A DNA stretch of 64,000 bases from Gramella sp. MAR_2010_147 (GTDB lineage Bacteria; Bacteroidota; Bacteroidia; Flavobacteriales; Flavobacteriaceae): the NCBI RefSeq assembly GCF_900105135.1, contig NZ_LT629741.1:1612001-1676000 (forward strand), in the 5' to 3' direction. Made by a program: the position numbers and the translations under genes. Shown one piece after another: positions 8,471-16,254 of the stretch. Within the stretch, counting starts at the first letter, position 1; every line of letters begins with the position of its first letter. Under the pieces are notes generated by a model, which searched no databases, was not told the DNA's origin, and worked only from the letters and a program-made list of their open reading frames with translations.

Positions 8471-8520
8471 TCGTCATTCTGAATTTGTTTCAGAAGCTCA
8501 AAATAAATTCAGAATGACGT
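8471..8520. repeat. Dispersed inverted repeat, family A (copy 2)
   Basis: A compact near-perfect hairpin, TCGTCATTCTGAATTTGTTT followed by the complementary AAATTCAGAATGACG, ends only five bases after the metH C-subunit stop codon. It could act as a transcript 3'-end or stability structure. Confidence 0.8.
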
Positions 8521-8525
8521 ATTAT

Positions 8526-11261
8526 CTAATCCGCAATATTTGGATTCAGCCACTTTTCTGCCTTTTTGAAATCGATACCTTTTCTTTCTGCAAAATCTTT
8601 CACCTGATCTTCTTTTATTTTTCCAACTCCAAAATACCTCGCTTCAGGATTGGCAAAATAATAGCCACTCACACTGGCCGCCGGCCACATCGCCAGGCTT
8701 TCAGTAAGTTTCACGCCAATATTTTCTTCCACATTCAGTACTTCCCAAATACTCAGTTTTTCAAGATGATCGGGACAGGCAGGATAACCGGGTGCGGGCC
8801 GAATCCCTTTATATGACTCTTTTATTAACTCTTCATTGCTCAAATTTTCATTGGAAGCATACCCCCAATGCTTCGTTCTCACTTCCTTATGCAAATATTC
8901 AGCAAAAGCTTCGGCAAGCCTGTCGGCTAATGCTTTTACCATAATAGAATTATAATCATCGTGATCTTTTTCAAATTCTGCGGCAAGTTCAGCAGTTCCA
9001 AAACCGGTGGTCACACAAAAACATCCCATATAATCCTGGATGCCGCTTTCTTTTGGGGCTATAAAATCTGAAAGGGCGAAATTTGGCTTTTCAGCATACT
9101 TCTTTAATTGCTGGCGGAGTGTTATAAAAACCATCCTTTTCTCCTCAGAAGCTTCTTCATGTTTCACTTCAATATCATCGTGATTAATAGAATTTGCTTC
9201 AAATAAGCCATAAACCGCTTTGGCTTTCAGAAGTCTTTCATCAAGAATCCTTTGAAGTAAAGCCTGAGCATCATCAAAAAGAATTTGTGCCTGCTCACCT
9301 ACTTTGTCATCTTTTAGAATATCGGGATAGCGGCCATGAAGATCCCAGCTTCTAAAAAACGGGCTCCAGTCTATATAATCTGTAAGTTTATTCAGCTCAA
9401 AATTTTCTATAACCTGGATTCCAGGTTTTTTCGGTTTTGTGACCTGAGCTTTCTCCCAGTTGATCTGAAATTTATTTTCCCGCGCCTCGTCAATACTTAA
9501 AAAGGATTTAACCTTACTCCTTTTACTAAAATTCTTTCTGAACTTATCATACTGCTCCTTAAGTTCAATTTTATATTCCTCCCTCGAGTTTTCTTTCATT
9601 AGATCTCCAACCACTGTAACCGCCCTCGAGGCATCATTTACATGAGCCACTGCATGCTTATATTGTGGATCTATCTTTACCGCTGTATGTGCCTTCGAAG
9701 TAGTTGCTCCACCAATCAACAATGGAACAGAGAATTCCTGGCGCTCCATCTCCTTAGCCAGAAAAACCATTTCGTCCAGCGACGGAGTAATAAGTCCGCT
9801 AAGACCAATCACATCTACATTTTCTTTTTTGGCTGTTTCAATGATCTTTTCCGGTGGAACCATTACGCCCAAATCAATGATCTCATAATTGTTACAGCCA
9901 AGAACAACACTTACGATATTTTTACCAATATCATGTACGTCCCCTTTTACGGTTGCCATTAAAACTCGACCAGCCGATTGTCTTTTGCTTGATTTATCTG
10001 CTTCTATATATGGTAATAAATATGCTACCGCCTTTTTCATCACCCGAGCCGACTTTACTACCTGGGGAAGAAACATTTTTCCACTACCAAAAAGATCTCC
10101 CACTACATTCATCCCGATCATAAGCGGACCTTCGATTACGTCCAAAGGGCGCTCCGCTTCCTGCCTGGCCTGTTCTATATCTTCTAAAATATAGGCGTCA
10201 ATTCCTTTAACCAACGCATGAGTGATCCTGTCTTGCAAGGGCTTTTCTCTCCAGGAGAGATCAACTTTATTTTCTTTTTTTCTACCAACCACATTCTCAG
10301 CAAAATCCAGTAGCCTTTCGGTAGCATCTTCCCTTCTGTCGAACATAACATCCTCCACATGCTCCAGAAGATCTTTCGGGATCTCATCATAAACCTCCAG
10401 CATCGATGGATTCACGATCCCGATATTCATTCCAGCCTTGATGGCATGATAAAGAAAAACGGAATGCATCGCTTCTCTCACCGGATTATTTCCGCGGAAA
10501 GAAAAGGAAACATTACTCACACCGCCACTCACACTACAGTACGGAAGATTTTCTTTTACCCACCTGGTGCCTTCAATAAAATCTATGGCATTTCTTTTAT
10601 GTTCATCCATCCCCGTTCCAACCGGGAAAATATTGAGATCAAAAATGATATCTTCGGGAGGAAATTTTACTTTGTTCACCAAAATATCATAAGAACGTCT
10701 TGCAATTTCAATGCGGCGTTCATAATTATCAGCCTGTCCAACCTCATCAAATGCCATCACGATCACCGATGCCCCGTATCGTTTTATTTTTTTTGCATGC
10801 TCTATAAATTCTTCTTCCCCTTCCTTTAAACTAATGGAATTCACCACACATTTCCCCTGTACTACCTGAAGCCCGGCTTCAATAATTTCCCATTTGGAAC
10901 TGTCTATCATTATTGGAACTCTAGCGATATCAGGTTCGGCTACCACTAAATTCAAAAATTTAACCATGGCTTCTTTTCCTTCAATAAGGCCATCGTCCAT
11001 GTTGATGTCTATGATCTGCGCACCATTATCTACCTGTTCCCGGGCAACATCCAGTGCTTCATCAAACTTTTCTTCTTTAATGAGTCGAAGGAATTTTTTA
11101 GAACCGGCTACATTGGTGCGTTCGCCAACATTAATAAAATTACTATCCGGTGTGATCACCAAAGGTTCCAGACCTGATAGTTTTAGAGGTCTAACGGTCC
11201 CTCCCGGCCTCAGTGGGGAGGTGTCTATCTTGTTAATTGAATTTGTACCTGTTGTACTCAT
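8526..11261 (-). CDS. metH: Cobalamin-dependent methionine synthase, folate/B12/reactivation subunit (split MetH, C-terminal part)
   Basis: This 911-residue protein carries MetH modules 2-4: a pterin-binding barrel (about 30-290, [15 protein letters not shown]), a cap domain (about 330-420), a B12-binding domain with the cobalt-ligand motif DVHDIGKN near residue 435, and a C-terminal AdoMet reactivation domain ([12 protein letters not shown] near 825). It lacks the homocysteine-binding module, which is the separate upstream gene. Together they transfer the methyl group from 5-methyl-THF to homocysteine. The 49-base gap to the upstream gene contains part of a family A repeat. Confidence 0.95.
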   Translation of the reverse strand: MSTTGTNSINKIDTSPLRPGGTVRPLKLSGLEPLVITPDSNFINVGERTNVAGSKKFLRLIKEEKFDEALDVAREQVDNGAQIIDINMDDGLIEGKEAMVKFLNLVVAEPDIARVPIMIDSSKWEIIEAGLQVVQGKCVVNSISLKEGEEEFIEHAKKIKRYGASVIVMAFDEVGQADNYERRIEIARRSYDILVNKVKFPPEDIIFDLNIFPVGTGMDEHKRNAIDFIEGTRWVKENLPYCSVSGGVSNVSFSFRGNNPVREAMHSVFLYHAIKAGMNIGIVNPSMLEVYDEIPKDLLEHVEDVMFDRREDATERLLDFAENVVGRKKENKVDLSWREKPLQDRITHALVKGIDAYILEDIEQARQEAERPLDVIEGPLMIGMNVVGDLFGSGKMFLPQVVKSARVMKKAVAYLLPYIEADKSSKRQSAGRVLMATVKGDVHDIGKNIVSVVLGCNNYEIIDLGVMVPPEKIIETAKKENVDVIGLSGLITPSLDEMVFLAKEMERQEFSVPLLIGGATTSKAHTAVKIDPQYKHAVAHVNDASRAVTVVGDLMKENSREEYKIELKEQYDKFRKNFSKRSKVKSFLSIDEARENKFQINWEKAQVTKPKKPGIQVIENFELNKLTDYIDWSPFFRSWDLHGRYPDILKDDKVGEQAQILFDDAQALLQRILDERLLKAKAVYGLFEANSINHDDIEVKHEEASEEKRMVFITLRQQLKKYAEKPNFALSDFIAPKESGIQDYMGCFCVTTGFGTAELAAEFEKDHDDYNSIMVKALADRLAEAFAEYLHKEVRTKHWGYASNENLSNEELIKESYKGIRPAPGYPACPDHLEKLSIWEVLNVEENIGVKLTESLAMWPAASVSGYYFANPEARYFGVGKIKEDQVKDFAERKGIDFKKAEKWLNPNIAD

Positions 11262-11275
11262 AATTCATAATTTTT

Positions 11276-11358
11276 CGTCACCCTGAACTTGATTCAGGGT
11301 CTCTTATTCTTTATAAATCGGTTGATTGTTGAGATGCTGAAACAAGTTGAGCATGACG
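11276..11358. repeat. Dispersed inverted repeat, family A (copy 3), overlapping a coding end
   Basis: This copy pairs GTCACCCTGAACTTGATTCAG with TGAAACAAGTTGAGCATGAC about 40 bases apart. Its 11311-11358 half lies inside the upstream metH-N gene and encodes its last residues (H-A-Q-L-V-S-A-S and on). The other half forms the intergenic spacer. Confidence 0.85.
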
Positions 11359-12366
11359 TTCTTCTTTGTTTTTTGCAGGGATCGGTCTTGGCTTGTAATC
11401 CTTTGTAATCTCTGCTATTGCTTTAATATGTTTTGGTGTCGTTCCGCAGCAACCCCCAAGGATATTTACGAGGCCTTTTTCCAGGTACTCTTTGATTTGA
11501 GCAGCCATTTCCTGCGCATCCTGATCGTATTCTCCAAATGCATTTGGCAATCCTGCATTTGGATACGCTGAAACTCCCGAATTTGCAAACCGATTTAGAA
11601 CTTCCAGATGTGGAGTCAGCTGCTTTGCTCCAAGTGCACAATTAAATCCAATACTCAACAATGGAATATGTGAAACAGAAATCAGGAATGCTTCCGCGGT
11701 CTGCCCGGAGAGTGTTCTCCCTGATGCATCTGTAATTGTTCCGCTAACCATTACGGGAATATCCGCATCTAATTCTTCCTTAAGTTCTTCGATTGCAAAA
11801 AGAGCTGCTTTGGCATTTAAGGTATCAAAAACTGTTTCCACCAAAAGAACATCCACGCCACCTTCAACAAGAGCTTTTGCCTGTTGTTTATAGGCAATTC
11901 TAAGTTCTTCAAATGAAATTGCTCTATACCCGGGATCATTCACATCCGGACTCATACTGGCTGTTTTGTTCGTAGGACCAATAGCCCCGGCAACAAATCG
12001 TGGTTTTTCAGGATTTTCAGCAGTAACTTCTTCAGCTACCTTTTTAGCGATTCTGGCAGATTCATAATTCAATTCATAGACCAACTCTTCCATTTGATAA
12101 TCGGCCATGGCAATAGTGGTTCCAGAGAAGGTATTGGTTTCAACAATATCGGCTCCGGCATCAAAATATTTACGGTGAATGGTCGCAATCGCCTCAGGCT
12201 GGGTGATGGAAAGAAGATCATTATTTCCTTTCAGAGAAACGGGCCAATCGGCAAAACGTTTTCCGCGGAAATCTTCTTCAGAAAACTTATATTCCTGAAG
12301 CATGGTACCCATGGCACCGTCTAGTATTAATATTTTTTTTGAGAGTAACTCTTCTATTTTTGACAT
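11311..12366 (-). CDS. metH: Homocysteine-binding subunit of split methionine synthase
   Basis: This 351-residue homocysteine S-methyltransferase barrel corresponds to MetH module 1. Zinc ligands are visible: one Cys in [13 protein letters not shown] and two in [11 protein letters not shown]. The N-terminus [12 protein letters not shown] is standard. Module 1 should end shortly after [15 protein letters not shown]; the final residues [14 protein letters not shown] are encoded by a family A repeat and are unlikely to be ancestral. It follows a SAM-I riboswitch, so it is expected to be off when SAM is abundant. Confidence 0.95.
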   Translation of the reverse strand: MSKIEELLSKKILILDGAMGTMLQEYKFSEEDFRGKRFADWPVSLKGNNDLLSITQPEAIATIHRKYFDAGADIVETNTFSGTTIAMADYQMEELVYELNYESARIAKKVAEEVTAENPEKPRFVAGAIGPTNKTASMSPDVNDPGYRAISFEELRIAYKQQAKALVEGGVDVLLVETVFDTLNAKAALFAIEELKEELDADIPVMVSGTITDASGRTLSGQTAEAFLISVSHIPLLSIGFNCALGAKQLTPHLEVLNRFANSGVSAYPNAGLPNAFGEYDQDAQEMAAQIKEYLEKGLVNILGGCCGTTPKHIKAIAEITKDYKPRPIPAKNKEERHAQLVSASQQSTDL

Positions 12367-12416
12367 GCTTTTATAAATAAAACGATATCAAAAAAAGAAG
12401 ACGAATAAGAAGTCTT

Positions 12417-12523
12417 GTGTTATCTATCCACAATGATCGTGGTAGAACGTAGCACCTTCTCCCATTACAGGAGGGTTGCCAAGGTTTCACAGGGTCTAAT
12501 CCCTCAACCTTTCTTGATAACGA
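12417..12523 (-). ncRNA. SAM-I (S-box) riboswitch controlling metH-metF
   Basis: The minus strand shows the S-box core in order: TTATCAAGA, GGTTGAGGGA, GACCCTGTGAAACC, GGCAACC, a variable hairpin, GGTGCTACGTTC, and the closing GATAAC that pairs with the opening GTTATC (P1). This is the conserved SAM-binding aptamer. Just downstream (12394-12415) a weak AAGAC/GTCTT hairpin followed by a U-rich run could be the expression platform. The aptamer starts about 28 bases after a TATATTTG promoter box and ends about 50 bases before the metH-N start. Confidence 0.95.
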
Positions 12524-12550
12524 ATGTTAGTAAACAATGAACTTACAGAG

Positions 12551-12558
12551 CAAATATA
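12551..12558 (-). promoter_or_regulatory. Promoter -7 box of the metH operon
   Basis: TATATTTG on the minus strand matches TAnnTTTG exactly and lies immediately upstream of the SAM-I aptamer. A TTG occurs upstream, but at only about 15 bases, shorter than usual. Confidence 0.55.
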
Positions 12559-12599
12559 ATGTTATAATACACCCAACAGCAAGGATTTAAGAAAATTTT

Positions 12600-13022
12600 C
12601 TATAAAACCTTCTCACCATTTAATTGAATGGAATAACTGATCTCAGCAGCTTTTTCCAGCATTTTTGAAACAGAACAGTATTTGTCCATAGATAACTTAA
12701 CAGCTCTTTCGACTTTTGCAGCTGGAATATCCCCTTTCAAAATGAAATCTAATTGAATCTTCTTAAAGACGTTGGGAATAGAACCATCTTCACGGTATCC
12801 ATCCACCTCAACCCTGAGGTCTTCCAGCTCATGTTGCTGTTTTCTCAAAATCATAACAATATCTATACTGCTGCAACCGGCAATACCCCTAAGAATAAGA
12901 TCCATAGGACTGGCACCTTTCGGCTCTTCATCAGTTTTATTGTCCAGAAGAACAATATTGCCGCGCTCGTTTACAGTTTCAAATAGATAATTATCGTTGA
13001 TTCTTTTTAAGCTGATCTTCAT
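12600..13022 (-). CDS. OsmC family protein
   Basis: This 140-residue OsmC/Ohr-fold protein has the central helix segment GCSSIDIVMILRKQQHELEDL, with the conserved cysteine that in Ohr and OsmC reduces organic hydroperoxides. The second cysteine is in DKYCSVSKML. Both are present, so peroxidase activity is plausible, but many YhfA-like relatives have unknown substrates. The frame could start with TTG at 13040; the ATG at 13022 is preferred because a TATCTTTG promoter box lies at 13038-13045. It is probably a single-gene unit. Confidence 0.85.
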   Translation of the reverse strand: MKISLKRINDNYLFETVNERGNIVLLDNKTDEEPKGASPMDLILRGIAGCSSIDIVMILRKQQHELEDLRVEVDGYREDGSIPNVFKKIQLDFILKGDIPAAKVERAVKLSMDKYCSVSKMLEKAAEISYSIQLNGEKVL

Positions 13023-13037
13023 GTTTTCAATTTTGAC

Positions 13038-13045
13038 CAAAGATA
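13038..13045 (-). promoter_or_regulatory. Promoter -7 box of the osmC-like gene
   Basis: TATCTTTG on the minus strand is an exact TAnnTTTG match 15 bases before the ATG at 13022. It overlaps the alternative TTG start, which argues against that start. Confidence 0.5.
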
Positions 13046-13084
13046 ATATTCCTAAATTGAAATCAGAATCCCGGATTAACAGAA

Positions 13085-13579
13085 TTATAGCTTTTCCAGA
13101 TGTTCATCAAGCTGTAAAAGTCCGGCTGTAAAACCTTCCTGGAATCCCATATTTAAAATTGCTTCCAGCGCCTCTTTAGTTTCGTATTTCGTTTCAATTG
13201 TAACCAGTGTATGAGAACCTTCAGGTTCGAACTCCACTTTCCAGGTCGATTTTGGTAATTCTTTATTAATACGCCCGTTTTCATCACAAAATGAATCCAA
13301 TCCTACGAACCTTTGTTCCTGCACAATTTCTTTGTATTCGGCCAGGGCATAATGTTCTTCACCCTCGGGACCCTGCATGACGTATAACCAACTTCCATTT
13401 TCCCTGAAATTCATCCGTTTAGTTTTGGCTTTCCATGGTTTTGGCGCCCACCATTTATCCAAAGTTTCAGCACGTGTCCAGGAAGACCATACCACATCCA
13501 AGGGTGCTGCGAATTCTTTTTCCACTATAATAGTCCGCTTTTCCCTGTTTATTTTAAACTCCAATTTCAATGTTTCCAT
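13085..13579 (-). CDS. SRPBCC / AHSA1 family protein
   Basis: This 164-residue START-like fold protein opens with IVEKEFAAPLDVVWSSWTRAETLDKWWAPKPW, typical of the AHSA1 (activator of Hsp90 ATPase homologue) branch of SRPBCC proteins, and ends with GFTAGLLQLDEHLEKL. Such bacterial proteins bind hydrophobic ligands in a deep cavity, but the ligand here is unknown. An in-frame TTG at 13615 would add 12 residues; ATG 13579 is chosen because the family opening follows closely. A perfect 15-bp palindrome lies about 50 bases upstream. Confidence 0.85.
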   Translation of the reverse strand: METLKLEFKINREKRTIIVEKEFAAPLDVVWSSWTRAETLDKWWAPKPWKAKTKRMNFRENGSWLYVMQGPEGEEHYALAEYKEIVQEQRFVGLDSFCDENGRINKELPKSTWKVEFEPEGSHTLVTIETKYETKEALEAILNMGFQEGFTAGLLQLDEHLEKL

Positions 13580-13627
13580 TTGCTTTAAAATTTTGAATAA
13601 AATGCATTTTTTCAAAAAAATACAATC

Positions 13628-13642
13628 AACCTAAATTAGGTT
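13628..13642. promoter_or_regulatory. Perfect 15-bp palindrome, possible operator
   Basis: AACCTAAATTAGGTT is fully symmetric around 13635. It lies between the SRPBCC gene and the upstream flavoprotein gene stop, where an operator for the SRPBCC promoter would be expected. No binding protein is identified. Confidence 0.3.
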
Positions 13643-13722
13643 ATTAAAGCATAAGTTATTGAGAATAAGAAGTTAAAAACCAGCAAAAAACTATAAGTTT
13701 CTCAAATCAATTTTATAACAGG

Positions 13723-14787
13723 TTAAACACTAATACTTTGCACAACTTCCTTTTTCGCTTCTTTTTTCGATCCATCAAATCCTTCCACACCTCCAACAGT
13801 TGTATATTTCAGCGCATATTTTTTATCCGGATAGATTCGTGCATAAGCACTCTGACACATGATCGCTGCTTCATGAAATCCGGAAAGTATAAGTTTCAGT
13901 TTCCCTTTATAGGTATTCACATCACCAATGGCGTAAACCCCTGGAATGTTGGTCTGGTAATCATAAGAATTATCAACTTTAATTGCATTTCTTTCAATTT
14001 CCAGTCCCCAACTACCTATAGGTCCGAGTTTAGGAGATAAACCAAATAATGGAATAAAATCATCTACTTCTCTAAATTCTTCTCCTCTCGCTTTATCTTT
14101 ATGGCGTATCACTACTTTTTCCAGTTGGTCTTCTCCTCTCAGGCCAACAACCTCCGCATTCGTGATCATTTCTATTTTGCCAAGTTTAGCCAATTCTGAT
14201 ACTCTTTCCACTGAATCCAACGCTCCACGGAATTCTTCCCTTCTATGAACCAAAGCAACTTCTGAAGCTATATCTGCTAAATAAATTGCCCAGTCCAGAG
14301 CGGAATCACCACCACCGGCGATCACTACCCTTTTATCACGATAGACTTCAGGATCTTTAATAAAATAAGAAACCCCTTTATCTTCAAAATCAGAAATATT
14401 GGCGATAGGCGGTTTACGAGGTTCAAAAGATCCCAGTCCGCCTGCAATCGCAACTACAGGAGCATGATGCTGAGTTCCTTTATTCGTGGTCACTATAAAA
14501 GTACCGTCGTCCAGCTTTTCCAAAGTTTCGGCACGTTCCCCAAGCGTAAATCCAGGCTCAAAAGGTCTTATCTGTTCCATAAGATTCTTTACCAGGTCTC
14601 CCGCCAGGATCTCCGGGAAAGCCGGAATATCATATATTGGTTTCTTTGGATAAATTTCTGAACACTGCCCTCCAGGTTGCGGAAGCGCATCTATTAAATG
14701 TGTTTTTAATTTTAATAATCCCGCTTCAAAAACGGTAAACAATCCGGTTGGCCCGGCCCCGATGATCAGGATGTCTGTTTTAATCAT
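13723..14787 (-). CDS. Ferredoxin-NADP reductase-like flavoprotein (thioredoxin reductase fold)
   Basis: This 354-residue FAD/NAD(P)H oxidoreductase has an N-terminal FAD motif IIGAGPTGLF, an NADPH motif VIAGGGDSALDWA near residue 150, and the C-terminal FAD motif VYAIGDVNTY. There is no redox CxxC between the nucleotide domains, so it is not a thioredoxin reductase but the YumC-type ferredoxin/flavodoxin-NADP reductase. Its position as the last gene of the sulfite reductase-siroheme operon suggests that it supplies electrons to sulfite reduction through ferredoxin. It overlaps the preceding gene by eight bases. Confidence 0.85.
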   Translation of the reverse strand: MIKTDILIIGAGPTGLFTVFEAGLLKLKTHLIDALPQPGGQCSEIYPKKPIYDIPAFPEILAGDLVKNLMEQIRPFEPGFTLGERAETLEKLDDGTFIVTTNKGTQHHAPVVAIAGGLGSFEPRKPPIANISDFEDKGVSYFIKDPEVYRDKRVVIAGGGDSALDWAIYLADIASEVALVHRREEFRGALDSVERVSELAKLGKIEMITNAEVVGLRGEDQLEKVVIRHKDKARGEEFREVDDFIPLFGLSPKLGPIGSWGLEIERNAIKVDNSYDYQTNIPGVYAIGDVNTYKGKLKLILSGFHEAAIMCQSAYARIYPDKKYALKYTTVGGVEGFDGSKKEAKKEVVQSISV

Positions 14788-15373
14788 TACTCTCTTTTTT
14801 TACGATTAAGGATTCTGTTATTGTATTCATCTGTTCCACTTTGGCTTCAAAATCACCTTTTATGGATTTTCTATATTCATTTAAGTTTTCAACCATCTGG
14901 TTTACATTCTCCGGAATCACTTCCTCAAAGAATTGTCGCAAACGTTTTGCAGTGGTTGGAGATTTTCCATTCGTGGAAATCGCTATTTTCACGTGGCCTT
15001 TATTCACAATACCACCCATGTAAAAATCACACAGTTCTGGAGTATCGGCGATATTGGCCAGTAAATATCTCTTCTTTGCATGACGGTGTACCTTTTTATT
15101 CAGTTTAGCATCATTGGTAGCAGCGATCACGAAATGCTTCTTTTTTAAATATTTCTTTTTATAGCTGCCTTTTATAAGTTTTGCGCCATGCTTTTTTGCC
15201 AGTTCTTCTGTTTCTGGTAAAAACCATTTTGCTACCAGCTCAACATTAGCATTCGGACTGGATTTAAAAAGAAAATGTAATTTCTCATGCCCCACATTTC
15301 CGCCGCCAACCACTAAAATATTTAGTTGAATTACTTTTAAAAAGACAGGGTATAATTCGTTTCTTTCTTCCAT
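14780..15373 (-). CDS. Precorrin-2 dehydrogenase (siroheme synthesis, SirC/Met8-like)
   Basis: This 197-residue NAD-dependent enzyme oxidises precorrin-2 to sirohydrochlorin. It has the Rossmann motif NILVVGGGNVGHEK and the family segment AATNDAKLNKKVHRHAKK, followed by FYMGGIVNKGHVKIAISTNGKSPTTAKRLR. There is no fused methyltransferase as in CysG; SUMT is the neighbouring gene. It lies in the operon that encodes the siroheme-requiring sulfite reductase, which fixes its role. Separate ferrochelatase activity is not obvious in the window. Confidence 0.9.
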   Translation of the reverse strand: MEERNELYPVFLKVIQLNILVVGGGNVGHEKLHFLFKSSPNANVELVAKWFLPETEELAKKHGAKLIKGSYKKKYLKKKHFVIAATNDAKLNKKVHRHAKKRYLLANIADTPELCDFYMGGIVNKGHVKIAISTNGKSPTTAKRLRQFFEEVIPENVNQMVENLNEYRKSIKGDFEAKVEQMNTITESLIVKKESND

Positions 15374-15396
15374 TTCTTCTATTTTAATTTACGTTC

Positions 15397-15454
15397 TGTC
15401 ATCCTGAACTCGATTCAGGATCTCCATAGAAGCTGAATCAAGTTCAGCTTGACG
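15397..15454. repeat. Dispersed inverted repeat, family A (copy 4)
   Basis: TGTCATCCTGAACTCGATTC and GAATCAAGTTCAGCTTGACG form a hairpin between the SUMT stop and the precorrin-2 dehydrogenase start. It is located inside an otherwise tight operon, so it lies in the mRNA. Confidence 0.8.
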
Positions 15455-15465
15455 TAAATGTCTAT

Positions 15466-16254
15466 TTAAGCTGCTCCTACTTTTACAAATTTCGATCTCG
15501 GAAGGTTTTTTACATTTTGAAAAACTTTTTGTAATACATTCGCTTCCCGAACTACCTCACCAATTACTATAATAGCCGGCGCTCCCAGTTGTTTCTCTGA
15601 AACGATATTCTCAATCGTCTTTAGGGTCCCAAAACCTGATTTTTCATTCACCGTAGTTCCATTTTGAATGATCCCAACAGGAATATCTTCCTTTCCAAAA
15701 CCTCTAAAAACTTCTACGATCTCTTTCAGTTTTCCCATTCCCATCAGGATTACTACCGTTGCTGTAGATTGAGCCGCGAGTTGAACATCATTAGATAGTT
15801 TTCTCTGGGAAGTAGTTCCTGTTATTACCCAAAAACTTTCAGAAGTTCCTCTTTGTGTAAGCGGAATGCCAACATTAGCCGGTACTGCAATCGAAGAAGT
15901 TATTCCGGAAACTACCGCCGTTTCCAGTCCGTGTTCTCTCGCGTAACTGATCTCTTCTGAACCTCTTCCGAAGATAAATGGATCGCCACCTTTTAATCGT
16001 ACTACATGGCCTCTCTCCAGAGCGTATTTCACAATCAGTTTATTGATCTCTTCCTGCGGAAATCGATGTTTATCCTTTCGTTTTCCAACAAAAATATGCT
16101 CTGCCTGTGGGGCGTAATCCAATAGGTCCCGATTGATCAACGCATCGTACAATATTACGCTAGCCGACTTTAAAGTATTCAAAGCCTTAACGGTGATCAA
16201 TTCCGGATCACCCGGTCCTGCACCCACTACGGTTAATTTTGGTGAATTATACAT
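15466..16254 (-). CDS. cobA: Uroporphyrinogen-III C-methyltransferase (SUMT)
   Basis: It methylates uroporphyrinogen III twice with SAM to make precorrin-2, the start of siroheme synthesis. The protein shows VVGAGPGDPELITVKAL, VRLKGGDPFIFGRG (SAM/substrate loop) and SGITSSIAVPANVGIPLTQRG. ATG 16254 is chosen because this places the conserved N-terminus at residue 8 and overlaps the sulfite reductase stop in ATGTATAA; a longer frame begins at 16281. It is coupled to sulfite reductase, consistent with cofactor supply. Confidence 0.95.
   Translation of the reverse strand: MYNSPKLTVVGAGPGDPELITVKALNTLKSASVILYDALINRDLLDYAPQAEHIFVGKRKDKHRFPQEEINKLIVKYALERGHVVRLKGGDPFIFGRGSEEISYAREHGLETAVVSGITSSIAVPANVGIPLTQRGTSESFWVITGTTSQRKLSNDVQLAAQSTATVVILMGMGKLKEIVEVFRGFGKEDIPVGIIQNGTTVNEKSGFGTLKTIENIVSEKQLGAPAIIVIGEVVREANVLQKVFQNVKNLPRSKFVKVGAA

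Noticed and set aside
10359..10829. 156-residue plus-strand open frame inside metH
   Set aside because: It is antisense to the conserved MetH coding sequence and has no recognisable motif.
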